The notes beneath the pieces are model-generated. The model had not been told where the DNA came from and ran no database searches. It saw only the letters and a list, made by a program, of their open reading frames with translations. Positions 7,874 through 17,025 of a stretch of 42,010 bases of DNA are shown piece by piece. A program made the translations under genes and the position numbers. Source of the DNA: a gamma proteobacterium symbiont of Ctena orbiculata (GTDB lineage Bacteria > Pseudomonadota > Gammaproteobacteria > Chromatiales > Chromatiaceae); the NCBI GenBank assembly GCA_003094555.1, contig NATW01000106.1:1-42010 (forward strand). The letters run 5' to 3'. Position 1 is the first letter of the stretch, and the number at the start of each line of letters is the position of its first letter.

Positions 7874-9706
7874 ATGGCAACAACCAATCCAACAGGTTTG
7901 AGGGTCCCCGAGCAGAAGAGACCATCTGGGAATCCCATTTTTCTCGATGACAAGAAGCTTGCCAAATGGGCCAGTGAATTGCCGGTAGCCAATGTTGGTG
8001 AAACGGCACGCAAACTATTTCAGACCCTGCGGGAGTTCAACAGATCCCAGGTAGAGAGCAATCAGCGAATCCGCAGTACCGAGCAGCTAAGAGAGTCTTT
8101 GAGCTATGTCAGCGCAAACCTGAACAAGCACTATCTGGGGGTACGCTTTCCCTTGAGTGACAAGGCACACAAGATCGCCAACCTCAACCGGGAACTGCAC
8201 AGTGGCATGGCGACCGCATATAAAGCCGCCATCATCGATCTGTTGATGGAGAGTAACGGCTCTCCCAACCAGGATCAAATGACCCTGGCGATCCATCGCT
8301 GCATCAGCTATCTGTCGCGGGTGATCCTGCTCTCTGTAGTGGTCTATGATGCATACCCGAAGCGAACCTGGCATGAACTCCACATATTGCATCGCTTAGC
8401 CAGTCGTTATGCTCTCGGGTCATACACCATTGAAGACGATCTTGAACCCATCGCCACCCGATCAAGCATCGATGAAGTGTATCGCCGCTGTCTGCTGTTT
8501 TCCCTATCATCCCCCTATAAGATGCGTCAAAAGGAGAATATTCAGATTTTCGATGCACTGCTCGAATGGAGTCGCTATACACTGATCTACACCTATGACG
8601 ACGCGCCCGAAGACAATACCATCACAATTCATCAGGATACCGACCTGGCTCCCAGCCATGAGACCAGGATTGAGAATATCGATAGCAAATATCTGCTGAT
8701 AATGGACGTATCCCCGCTGCTGACAGGCTTGCGGGATTTGTTTATCGATACTTCTGAAAGCTCTATTTCCCTGTCAGGCGCCGATGATTTTAACAAGAGC
8801 TTGATACGTCAACTTATTATGCTCTGGTCCAAGGCTCAGAAAAGGGCCTTTGTCAGAACCAAACTTAATTTTGAACTACGCATCGCCGTCGGACTACGCT
8901 CGGTCTACAAATTGATTACCCTGGGAGATGAGCAGGAATCGGCTGATGATCAAGCAAAGGATGATGGCACATGGATCGAAACCCAATTTGCACACGGCAA
9001 TGAACTTAAGGTCTCCGAGCATTTCTCTCTGATGCCTATGGACGTAGCGTCCTACAATCCTCGACGTGGAGATTTTGAGGAGTTCGGACCCAATTCAACC
9101 GATTTCAGCAGCTTTGAAACACCTCCCGAAAGTGGCATCAAGATTTGGGAAGATCAGGATAAAAGCCAGTTGGACAGCGCTACGAACCTATTTCACACCA
9201 TCAACGAAAGTGCTGGCGGATACTGTCTGGATTGGCGAGGCAAAAAGATACCAAAGATACAGGTGGGTGAGCTGATCGGTGTACAATCCGCCATGTCAGC
9301 CTCTCAGTTCGGTGTCGGGATAGTAAGATGGATGCGCAGTTCCGATAACGATTCCATGAAAGTCGGTATCCAGATGATTGCCCCCAATGCACTCGCTATT
9401 ATCGCAGCGGGCGATGAACAGAAAGCCCACAACAAAGAAGAGTGCCTGCTACTCCCCGAGGTAGGTACATCTGGCCAACCAACCAGCTTTATCTGTTCAG
9501 CACAAACCTTCGAGTTGGGCAAGGTACTGTTGATAAACGACGGCGAAAACAGTCAAGAGATCAAGCTAACCAGATTATTGGAATCAAGTGGCTCGATATC
9601 CCAGTATCAATTCATCTACCTGGATGATAGTTCTACTGAGGACGAAAACGAAAATGAGGACGACAACGACTCAGACTTTGAGAGTTTGTGGTCAACCCTG
9701 ACATAA
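7874..9706 (+). CDS. Conserved cytosolic protein with PilZ-like C-terminal region
   Basis: I cannot name this 610-residue protein with certainty. It has no signal peptide or membrane segment. Residues about 1-330 are mostly helical and leucine-rich. At about residues 443-515 there is a beta-rich block (YCLDWRGK, then VGELIGVQSA, then GVGIVRWMR and MKVGIQMIAPNA) whose pattern resembles a PilZ-type barrel as in c-di-GMP effector proteins. A canonical RxxxR motif is not evident, so nucleotide binding is speculative. The protein ends in a strongly acidic tail (EDENENEDDNDSDFE). It appears monocistronic, with an AT-rich upstream region. Coding status is secure; function is unknown. Confidence 0.8.
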   Translation: MATTNPTGLRVPEQKRPSGNPIFLDDKKLAKWASELPVANVGETARKLFQTLREFNRSQVESNQRIRSTEQLRESLSYVSANLNKHYLGVRFPLSDKAHKIANLNRELHSGMATAYKAAIIDLLMESNGSPNQDQMTLAIHRCISYLSRVILLSVVVYDAYPKRTWHELHILHRLASRYALGSYTIEDDLEPIATRSSIDEVYRRCLLFSLSSPYKMRQKENIQIFDALLEWSRYTLIYTYDDAPEDNTITIHQDTDLAPSHETRIENIDSKYLLIMDVSPLLTGLRDLFIDTSESSISLSGADDFNKSLIRQLIMLWSKAQKRAFVRTKLNFELRIAVGLRSVYKLITLGDEQESADDQAKDDGTWIETQFAHGNELKVSEHFSLMPMDVASYNPRRGDFEEFGPNSTDFSSFETPPESGIKIWEDQDKSQLDSATNLFHTINESAGGYCLDWRGKKIPKIQVGELIGVQSAMSASQFGVGIVRWMRSSDNDSMKVGIQMIAPNALAIIAAGDEQKAHNKEECLLLPEVGTSGQPTSFICSAQTFELGKVLLINDGENSQEIKLTRLLESSGSISQYQFIYLDDSSTEDENENEDDNDSDFESLWSTLT

Positions 9707-9743
9707 GTTTTATTGTTGAGAAAGAGTTCAGTGCAAAGACTTT

Positions 9744-10178
9744 TTAAAAACCGGCTTTCTGATACCAATGTTTTGCTTGATCCAGATCCTTCTCCACGCC
9801 ACGACCCTCTTCATACATCATGGCTAGGGTAGTTTGAGAGCCGGCCAATCCCTGCTCTGCCGCTTTTTTGAACCAATCGAAAGCCTTACTCGGGTTCTGC
9901 TCAATGCACTCCCCTTCGAGATACATAAAGCCGAGGCCGTGCTGAGCCATCGGATGGCCCGCTTCAGCCGCCGCTTTCATGAATTTATAAGCCATTAACT
10001 CATTCACAACCATGCCAAGACCACCTTGGGCCATGATCGCCATCCGATATTGTGCCTCAGCATGGCCTTCCTCAGCCAACGGGGAAAGAAGCGTGGCGGC
10101 CCGGGAGAAGTTTTTTCCTTCAAATGCGGCAATACCGCTACTCAGATCAAACTCCATCTCGTTCATAGAATCACTCAT
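9744..10178 (-). CDS. Sel1-like repeat (SLR) protein
   Basis: Sel1 repeats are TPR-related helical hairpins that mediate protein-protein contacts. This 144-residue protein contains about three tandem 36-residue repeats with the usual signatures: AEAQYRMAIMAQGGLG, PMAQHGLGFMYLEGECIEQN and GSQTTLAMMYEEGRGVEKD, each followed by an A..W..KAA-type helix. There is no signal peptide, so it is probably cytosolic. ATGs at 10178 and 10166 are both possible starts. It is divergent from glcF. Its partner is unknown. Confidence 0.88.
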   Translation of the reverse strand: MSDSMNEMEFDLSSGIAAFEGKNFSRAATLLSPLAEEGHAEAQYRMAIMAQGGLGMVVNELMAYKFMKAAAEAGHPMAQHGLGFMYLEGECIEQNPSKAFDWFKKAAEQGLAGSQTTLAMMYEEGRGVEKDLDQAKHWYQKAGF

Positions 10179-10382
10179 TGGCTTTGTCTCGTCTTGGTTA
10201 CCCTGGAAATCATCACTATTTGGATGAGAAAACCTTGAATTATCACACTTTGATACTCAATCGAATTAAAATTTTATATCATTCACAGAACAATTAACTC
10301 CCTTGAGGATCTCATGGGATATGTTGGATTTCCTGCAGAACCTCATCACAATACACAAAATCCCAAATTAATGTAGTGTGCC

Positions 10383-11615
10383 ATGCAGACCCAGATCAGC
10401 CATCAGATACTGTCCACGGAATCGGGACGCGAAGCGGAATCAATTCTGCGCAACTGTGTACATTGCGGATTCTGCACGGCCACCTGCCCGACCTACCAGA
10501 TACTGAGTGACGAATTAGACAGCCCACGGGGCCGAATCTACCTGATAAAACAACTGCTTGAGGGTGCACAAGTCTCCTCCAGTGTACAACAACACCTCGA
10601 CCGCTGTCTGCTTTGCCGTAGTTGTGAAACCACCTGTCCATCAGGTGTTGAGTATGGCCGCCTATTGGAGATCGGGCGCAGCCATCTGGTGGATCACTAT
10701 CACAGACCATCGGGGGAGAGACTAAAGCGCTGGCTGTTACGCAAGCTGATACCGAACAAAACCTATTTCGCTGCTTTGTTGCGGGTTGGCCAGACGCTGA
10801 AACCCCTGCTTCCGCTAAAACTTGGCCATAACATCCCATCCAGAAACAAGATGCCTGCTGCTGCCTGGCCAACAGGGGACCACCCGCGAAAAATGTTGAT
10901 CCTGGATGGGTGTGTACAACCATCGCTGGCGCCATCGATCAATCTTGCGACAGCGCAGGTATTGGATCGTGTGGGTATCAGCCTCATTCGCACTCCATCG
11001 GCGGGTTGCTGTGGCGCTGTTGAGCACCACCTCGATGATGCGGCTGCAGCTAAAAATACCGCCCGGCGCAATATCGACCATTGGTGGCCTCATCTTCAGG
11101 CGGGTGCCGAGGCCCTAATCGTCACCGCTAGCGGGTGTGCTCAGATGATCAAAGATTATGGCCACTTGCTGGCAGACGATCCAGAATATGCTGAAGCGGC
11201 ACAACAGCTGGCGGCACATACTCTTGATATCGCTGAAGTTATCGATAGAGAGGAGCTGGAACCGCTGAAAAGATCCGTTAACAAGCAAACCAGAATCGCC
11301 TTTCACTCCTCCTGTACCCTGCAACACGGCCAAGGCCTGGCAGGCTGCGTCGAAGGCATCCTGGATCGCCTAGGTTATCAGCTAACCCTGGTGCAGGACC
11401 CCCATCTCTGCTGTGGATCGGCAGGCACTTACTCCCTGTTGCAACCCGGACTTGCTGATGAATTAGGCCGGCGTAAGAGTAAGTCACTAACGGTGGATCG
11501 ACCCGATATCATTGCCACGGCCAACATTGGCTGTCTAACCCATCTACAAAAACACTCGACCCTTCCTGTTATCCATTGGATTGAACTTTTAAACAGCGAC
11601 AATTTTACACCTTAA
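10383..11615 (+). CDS. glcF: Glycolate oxidase iron-sulfur subunit GlcF
   Basis: GlcF is the electron-transfer subunit of membrane-associated glycolate dehydrogenase (GlcDEF), oxidising glycolate to glyoxylate. Two 4Fe-4S ferredoxin-type motifs are visible: CVHCGFCTATCP (C25, C28, C31, C35) and CLLCRSCETTCP (C75, C78, C81, C85). Two CCG cysteine-rich domains follow, seen as SAGCCGAVEHH and HLCCGSAGTY. The 410 residues match GlcF. The flavin subunits GlcD and GlcE, usually immediately upstream, are not in the window; instead a divergent Sel1 gene lies there. A related CCG-type oxidoreductase subunit is the alternative, but the sequence is GlcF-like throughout. Confidence 0.92.
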   Translation: MQTQISHQILSTESGREAESILRNCVHCGFCTATCPTYQILSDELDSPRGRIYLIKQLLEGAQVSSSVQQHLDRCLLCRSCETTCPSGVEYGRLLEIGRSHLVDHYHRPSGERLKRWLLRKLIPNKTYFAALLRVGQTLKPLLPLKLGHNIPSRNKMPAAAWPTGDHPRKMLILDGCVQPSLAPSINLATAQVLDRVGISLIRTPSAGCCGAVEHHLDDAAAAKNTARRNIDHWWPHLQAGAEALIVTASGCAQMIKDYGHLLADDPEYAEAAQQLAAHTLDIAEVIDREELEPLKRSVNKQTRIAFHSSCTLQHGQGLAGCVEGILDRLGYQLTLVQDPHLCCGSAGTYSLLQPGLADELGRRKSKSLTVDRPDIIATANIGCLTHLQKHSTLPVIHWIELLNSDNFTP

Positions 11616-11726
11616 GATGATGCTGAAATCCATCCCATAACTGCCGAGTAACTGCTACTATTTTGCTAGAGTCCATTAACAGACAGCCCCAATAACAAGT
11701 TAGACATAATCAGTTATCTCAATAAT

Positions 11727-13706
11727 ATGTGTTTACGATCCTATAGCCTCTTGATCATATTCTGGTATAGCGGCATCTCCCTGGCAGGTGCTACCGCTAT
11801 TCAACAGGATGAATCCCAGCTACGACAACAAAGAACTCTTTTTATCGCTGCTGAAGAGGCACTGAAAAAAAAGGAGATGCCAACCTATTTACAGCTTAGG
11901 GAGAAACTTCTCGACTATCCGCTACTCCCCTATCTTGACTATCAGGAAACCCTGGCGACACTCGAAGAGCAATCTATTCAAAGCATTACCAATAGACTCA
12001 AATGGCTGCAGGGTACACCACTCACGCACAAGTTGAGGAGACACTGGCTGGCACTGTTGGCGAAAGAGGAACTATGGGCCAGTTATCTCGAATTTTCCCG
12101 CGAGGGGGGCAATACAGAACAGCAATGCAACCGCCTTCAGGCAATGATAGAGACGGGTAACGAGGATGAGGCATTCAGAGCCGTTGAACCAATCTGGCTG
12201 ACTGGTCGTTCGCAACCAAGGGCTTGCGACCCTGTCTTCAAGGCCTGGAAAGCCGCTGGGAATCTCACTACAGCGCTGGTTTGGAAACGAATCAATCTGG
12301 CCATGTCCGCAGGTCAAACACGCCTTGCCCGCTATCTCAAACGCCATCTCGCAGCTTCAGATGCAGACATGGTTGATCGCTGGTTGAAACTCTATCACCA
12401 CCCGGCGCAGGTGGTGACACTGCTCAAAAATAACCATTCGATGCGAGACGAGATGGTCACCCAAGCGATCCGCAGGCTAGCCTGGAGAGACCTTGACGCC
12501 GCCTTCATCGCATGGGAGAAATTCCATAATCAGGCCATTATTTCCGACTACCAACAACGCAAAATAGTCTATGCCTTGGCAAGCCGGCTGGCTCGAGACC
12601 CGGATAAAAAGATAAACCAACGGCTCATTACACTGCTCCCCAGCCACCTACATCTCGATACGAAACTATCGGAAAAGCGGCTCCAGGCGGCTCTCCAGGA
12701 AAACGACTGGCAGTGGGCATTACAGACTATTAAAGCCCTATCCCCGGAGGAGCAAAAACAGGAGCAGTGGCGTTACTGGCACTCCCGGGCACTCATTGAA
12801 CTGGGTCGAAAGCTGGAGGGTAGGAAACTGTTACAGTCTCTCGCAAAGGAGCGCAGCTATTACGGTTTCCTGGCTGCGCAGCGTCTTGGTGATAAACCAA
12901 ACCTGGCTCACATGGCGTTGCAGGCTGATCAACAGCTTGTGGAGACATTGGCAAAGCGCCCCGGACTCAAACGCGCCCTTGAACTGATAAAGCTGGATCG
13001 TCCCCTGCTGGCTCGCCAGGAGTGGAATCTCGCACTGGTTGGCGCCGGGCAGGAGGAACTGAAAGCGGCCGCACGTCTTGCCCAACAATGGGAATGGCCA
13101 TCTCAAAGTATCTTGACCCTCGCCCGCTTGCGGCAATGGAATGACCTGGAATTGAGATTCCCGCTGGCCCACAAACAAGCAATCACCGATCAGGCCAGGG
13201 ATCACGGTATCGATATTGCCTGGATATACGCCATCCTACGCCAGGAGAGCGCCTTCATGAGCGATGCCAAGTCATCTGCGGGTGCTCGTGGGCTGATGCA
13301 ATTGATGCCGAAAACAGCAAAACAGGTTGCGAAAGAACTGAAACAGTCACCCGTCAAGCTCGAGGATCTCTATCAACCAGAGGTGAATATCAAACTGGGC
13401 GCAGGCTATCTGAATAAGGTCTACCGCCAACTGCAAGAGAGCCCTGTGCTTGCCACAGCAGCCTATAATGCAGGTCCGCACAGAGTACGCAGCTGGCTAC
13501 CTGAGCAGTCTCAAGCGAGCGATATCTGGATTGAGACCATACCCTTCAGAGAGACCAGAGAGTATCTCAAACGTGTGCTTGCCTATACCGTGATCTACAG
13601 CTACCGTTTAGGCGATTTGCCGATAACCCTTCCAGTCGAGTGGTTGAGGCCCATCAAGGCGCCTAAACCAGTACTTAATAATAAAGGATCTGCATCAGAC
13701 GTCTGA
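11727..13706 (+). CDS. slt: Soluble lytic murein transglycosylase (Slt70 type)
   Basis: Lytic transglycosylases cleave the MurNAc-GlcNAc bond of peptidoglycan, forming 1,6-anhydro-MurNAc. The N-terminus has a signal peptide (LLIIFWYSGISLAGATA). A long alpha-superhelical U-domain rich in Trp and Leu follows. The C-terminal GH23 domain has the catalytic glutamate E507 in ILRQESAFM, then SAGARGLMQLMPKTA and TAAYNAGPHRV. The 659 residues match Slt70, and no lipobox is seen, so it is probably periplasmic. The 3' end overlaps the convergent cyclase-like gene by 12 bases. Confidence 0.95.
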   Translation: MCLRSYSLLIIFWYSGISLAGATAIQQDESQLRQQRTLFIAAEEALKKKEMPTYLQLREKLLDYPLLPYLDYQETLATLEEQSIQSITNRLKWLQGTPLTHKLRRHWLALLAKEELWASYLEFSREGGNTEQQCNRLQAMIETGNEDEAFRAVEPIWLTGRSQPRACDPVFKAWKAAGNLTTALVWKRINLAMSAGQTRLARYLKRHLAASDADMVDRWLKLYHHPAQVVTLLKNNHSMRDEMVTQAIRRLAWRDLDAAFIAWEKFHNQAIISDYQQRKIVYALASRLARDPDKKINQRLITLLPSHLHLDTKLSEKRLQAALQENDWQWALQTIKALSPEEQKQEQWRYWHSRALIELGRKLEGRKLLQSLAKERSYYGFLAAQRLGDKPNLAHMALQADQQLVETLAKRPGLKRALELIKLDRPLLARQEWNLALVGAGQEELKAAARLAQQWEWPSQSILTLARLRQWNDLELRFPLAHKQAITDQARDHGIDIAWIYAILRQESAFMSDAKSSAGARGLMQLMPKTAKQVAKELKQSPVKLEDLYQPEVNIKLGAGYLNKVYRQLQESPVLATAAYNAGPHRVRSWLPEQSQASDIWIETIPFRETREYLKRVLAYTVIYSYRLGDLPITLPVEWLRPIKAPKPVLNNKGSASDV

Positions 13707-16133
13707 TTCAAGAGACAGGGGTGAATCCCCTTCTACATCATCGGTTTGCTTTTTACGCGAACCCCGGGAATGCAGTTTATCCTTAACCCGTCCGATCAGA
13801 TTCGTATCAGTGATGATCTCATAGAAGTAGTCTTCCAAATTATCTTTGTTTTCCACAACCCTACCCGCATTCCAATTCTTTATTGCACCCTGGCGCACAA
13901 CCAACCAATGAGAACTTCCCCGCCTGTCGACAAATCGTCCGGCATGATAGTAGTGTGACTCCCCGGAACGGCTATGAATCTTCAACTTGTGCAACACCAT
14001 TTCGGTCTTAAGTTTTAAGAATGCGGTCTCGGTCAACTCGATACCATTGATGTTGAACCGAAGACGATTGGGAGTCTTTACGTTGCTATTCTGGTTAGAT
14101 TCCTGCAAGACCTCTACGCGATGACGCTTACTTCTTCGCCAACTCGTGTCATGACGCAATTCCGCGGAGCAAGAAGAGAGCCTGTCTGCCTCGTTGATAG
14201 CAGGAGAGATCATGATCTTCTGTTGCTCATCATAGAGATATGCTGGCGTATCATTTGTGAAGGCGATGCCTAGCCCGAGCTCCAACTTTGGTAGGTTATG
14301 TGCCCTATTTTGACTATTTTGTGCCTCCATGACCGAAAGGATTTTACGTGCCAGGCCACAGGCGTTGGCTACCGTCAATGCCTGAGTCATGGCACCGCCT
14401 GTCTCCATGACTGTCAGGATCAGTGCATCACCTTCCACGAACACCTTTTGCGCACCAAAACGTTCCAATAATTTTGTGATCGGTCCGAAAAAGTTCATGC
14501 TGAAATGGGTTGCAGGATTGAGCTTTTTCTCCATCAGTTGACGGGTAATCTCAGTGGATCCTCTGATATCAGCCTTCAATATGACATGTGACTTGACCTG
14601 CTCCTGGCTGTCAGGGTCACGACCAAGGCGAAATTCGTAAAGACTGCCGTTGTCACGGGAAAGTTTGACACTCTCAGCATCCTGTAAAACCCGTAACCGG
14701 CTCATCTGCTGGTAGGTGTAATAGGCCAACTTGAGGTCACGTCGAAATATAAGGAAATCCTTCACGTAACGAATCGCATAGTCCTGCAGTTTATTCGCCG
14801 GCATACGACGGATGTAACTTAGCACAACATCCAATGCCTTGAGCGCCTCATTGCCCTTATCGGGCATGGACGCCAGACGTTTTACCAAAGCCCGGCGGGG
14901 TAGATCACCGCAAAGAAAACGATAGATATCTTTGATCGACACCTGTTCATTCAGCTGTCGATAGAGCCTTGGTGTGCGATAGGCGGCAATGGCACGTGAC
15001 ACCAAGCCGGCTCTATCAAGCCTTTTCAATAGCTGCGACTGAAGCTCTCTGCGGTAATTATCGCAATCAGGATTTTTCCAAGATGACTTATGATCGTCAC
15101 TCTTGGAACGTGAAAACCATCCACCGCTCTCTTCAGAAGGACGCTGCAATAAGAGGTCAATATTTCTGGGTACATCCACCCAGCAGACTTTGATCTGTTT
15201 GAATTCCGATTCTGATAGACTCCTCTCCAATATTCGCTGTCCATCAAGAAATTCTGAAAATCCACTATGCAGTTCACGGTTACGTATCTGGAAACCATGA
15301 CCATCTGCCACACCATCGCCATTCATATCATGTCTAACCGGTGCCTGTGCCCAACTAGGAAGATAGTCACCATAGGTACTGGTAACAATCCTATTGGTGA
15401 TATCGAAGTGGTCGTCATGATCTCGATCCACACACAACAGGGGATAGTGATTCATGATGTACTCTTCACTGGAAAGGTTGGGCAGATGCAGCAAGGGGTT
15501 GAACAGAAGCTGCTTGGAGAGGGACCAGGAACTTCCCACCACAGATTTTCTCAGCTTACGCAACTCCTTCGACTCTAGGCGCTGCACTATCTTGAAGAGT
15601 CTGCGCAGGGTGAGATAGCGAATACCCGGCTCCAGTCGCGCCAAGGTTACGATCCTCTCATGTAGTTCCAAGGCACGTCCACTGCTTGAGCCGATCGGCA
15701 GATTACCATCCTGGTCGAGTTTATTGCGTAACTCTGCAACCACTGCAACTGGTGATTCCAGCAACAGTTTCAGGATCACCAGGTGCAGCAATTGCAAAAG
15801 ATCCTTAACCGCAGCATCTTGGTGAACTTGCTCCAGAGCACCTTGCATCATGCTCCGATAGATCGACTTGAAGTTCTCCACATCGCTTCCCGAAGGCGGG
15901 GCATCAATTTGCACCCAGCCATGCTTGGTTAACTCTTCATAGACGATCTTTTTGACGAAATTGGACAGGGTGGAGCGAAATTGATGACTTAATGCGACAT
16001 CGATGTGATGGTTATCTATACCTATCTGGAATAGATCCAGCTGACAATCTGGCGCGGCACCGTTTCGTAGCGGCGCTAGGAACTCTCCAACATCTGGTTG
16101 AATATGCAATAGTCTGCTGACCTTTGTAACCAT
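13695..16133 (-). CDS. Class III nucleotidyl cyclase-like protein with calcium-loop-like motifs
   Basis: This 812-residue protein has no signal or membrane helix. A C-terminal region (about 515-660) carries class III cyclase landmarks: the metal-binding aspartate in LKADIRGST (D522), the second aspartate in FVEGDALIL (D569), and INEADRL (N647, R651), matching the transition-state VNxAxRL motif. The purine-specifying lysine position is not clear. The N-terminal 500 residues are helical and not assigned to a family. They contain two acidic loops, DRDHDDHFD (236-244) and DMNGDGVAD (269-277), with EF-hand or dockerin-like DxNxDGxxD spacing. A C-terminal extension (690-812) is also unassigned. There is no clear Shine-Dalgarno before 16133. 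Cyclase-fold assignment is good; product (cAMP or cGMP) and Ca2+ response are inference. Confidence 0.8.
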   Translation of the reverse strand: MVTKVSRLLHIQPDVGEFLAPLRNGAAPDCQLDLFQIGIDNHHIDVALSHQFRSTLSNFVKKIVYEELTKHGWVQIDAPPSGSDVENFKSIYRSMMQGALEQVHQDAAVKDLLQLLHLVILKLLLESPVAVVAELRNKLDQDGNLPIGSSSGRALELHERIVTLARLEPGIRYLTLRRLFKIVQRLESKELRKLRKSVVGSSWSLSKQLLFNPLLHLPNLSSEEYIMNHYPLLCVDRDHDDHFDITNRIVTSTYGDYLPSWAQAPVRHDMNGDGVADGHGFQIRNRELHSGFSEFLDGQRILERSLSESEFKQIKVCWVDVPRNIDLLLQRPSEESGGWFSRSKSDDHKSSWKNPDCDNYRRELQSQLLKRLDRAGLVSRAIAAYRTPRLYRQLNEQVSIKDIYRFLCGDLPRRALVKRLASMPDKGNEALKALDVVLSYIRRMPANKLQDYAIRYVKDFLIFRRDLKLAYYTYQQMSRLRVLQDAESVKLSRDNGSLYEFRLGRDPDSQEQVKSHVILKADIRGSTEITRQLMEKKLNPATHFSMNFFGPITKLLERFGAQKVFVEGDALILTVMETGGAMTQALTVANACGLARKILSVMEAQNSQNRAHNLPKLELGLGIAFTNDTPAYLYDEQQKIMISPAINEADRLSSCSAELRHDTSWRRSKRHRVEVLQESNQNSNVKTPNRLRFNINGIELTETAFLKLKTEMVLHKLKIHSRSGESHYYHAGRFVDRRGSSHWLVVRQGAIKNWNAGRVVENKDNLEDYFYEIITDTNLIGRVKDKLHSRGSRKKQTDDVEGDSPLSLESDV

Positions 16134-16137
16134 ATAA

Positions 16138-16167
16138 AGTGACCATCAACATAGTGACCATCAGCGT
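16138..16167 (-). repeat. Imperfect 15-bp tandem repeat just upstream of the cyclase-like gene
   Basis: AGTGACCATCAACAT is followed directly by AGTGACCATCAGCGT (12 of 15 identical). It ends within ten bases of the cyclase-like start codon, so it lies in the untranslated leader. Confidence 0.55.
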
Positions 16168-16233
16168 CGTCACCTTCTCCAAACTGCAATAAGGTTCCGG
16201 GTTAAACTACTGATTGATTTCCAAAAAGTCATT

Positions 16234-16252
16234 TGTAACTCAGGATGTTACA
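16234..16252. promoter_or_regulatory. Operator-like inverted repeat TGTAAC-N7-GTTACA
   Basis: A perfect six-base inverted repeat with a seven-base spacer lies about 100 bases upstream of the cyclase-like gene (minus strand) and downstream of rsd. The geometry is that of a dimeric regulator site. It does not match the CRP consensus. The regulator is not identified. Confidence 0.4.
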
Positions 16253-16305
16253 CTATTTGAGTCTAGATGATGATCTGGCACAGTTAAACTCTTTAGGGTA
16301 ATCCC

Positions 16306-16333
16306 CGATCACAAAGATCAAGATTTGTGATCG
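16306..16333. other. Perfect 10-bp inverted repeat downstream of rsd
   Basis: CGATCACAAA and TTTGTGATCG flank an eight-base loop, 40 bases beyond the rsd stop. There is no T run on either side, so it is not a classical intrinsic terminator. It could be an RNA-stabilising stem, an atypical terminator, or a DNA-binding site for the downstream cyclase-like gene. Confidence 0.5.
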
Positions 16334-16372
16334 AATTAAAAGAAATTAGGACAGAATTGAGAACTAACCCGC

Positions 16373-16822
16373 CTACCTGTCCAACATGGCGGATAGCAGT
16401 TGATCTTCCAGTTCGATACGTACTGCCAACTCCTCACCAAGTTGGGAGAGATCTTCCGCCAAATGATCTAACACCAGCTGATGGTCGGAAAGATCATATT
16501 TGTCATTGAAATTCACCGCCACTTCGCTCGCTTTGACAAATTCAGGGTAGATTTTTTCCGCTACCTTGATGACACCGCTACGACGCTCACTGCCATTGCT
16601 GATTCGCCCGAAAACCTCGAAATGACCAAAAGCCGTGTAATCCACCAGTACTTGGCAGAATGATTGAAGCTGCTCGTCCAGTGATGTGGAACGGTGATAG
16701 GGCTCGAGCCCCGCAACCTCACAGAACAGAACCAGCATCTCTTGCCTTTCAGTCATCAGCTTATCAATCAGATCTCGTGTGACTGTTCTACGCTCCTCGC
16801 CGCTCCCACCTTGAGAACTCAT
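16373..16822 (-). CDS. rsd: Rsd/AlgQ anti-sigma-70 factor
   Basis: Rsd (AlgQ in Pseudomonas) binds sigma-70 region 4 and favours alternative sigma factors in stationary phase. The 149-residue product has the family core: RQEMLVLFCEVAGLEPY, LQSFCQVLVDYTAFGHFEV, and the C-terminal acidic helix LGEELAVRIELEDQLL. I chose the ATG at 16822 because AGGAGG lies six bases upstream and the resulting length matches Rsd. The open frame extends to 17008, but that part is basic, cysteine-rich and unlike the family. Transcribed in the same direction as the cyclase-like gene, 239 bases apart. Confidence 0.93.
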   Translation of the reverse strand: MSSQGGSGEERRTVTRDLIDKLMTERQEMLVLFCEVAGLEPYHRSTSLDEQLQSFCQVLVDYTAFGHFEVFGRISNGSERRSGVIKVAEKIYPEFVKASEVAVNFNDKYDLSDHQLVLDHLAEDLSQLGEELAVRIELEDQLLSAMLDR

Positions 16823-17025
16823 CAGGACCCTCCTGCAAACCTTACTTCTAATTATCGATCGATATGACGATCGGGATTTTACCTGACAAATTCTATAGCT
16901 CCACGAAGCAAATGTCATATAACACCGGATTAATTCGAGAAGAGTCGAAAAATACACCCTTATTCGGCTATTATTAGCAATCACCACGCCCCCAAATAAC
17001 TGGCGCATATTGGAACTTGCAGATC

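Noticed and set aside
16306-16333. CRP site (TGTGA-N6-TCACA)
   Set aside because: The half-sites are in reverse order (TCACA...TGTGA), so this is not the CRP consensus.
16823-17008. N-terminal extension of rsd to 17008
   Set aside because: The segment is unlike Rsd, and AGGAGG with correct spacing marks the ATG at 16822.
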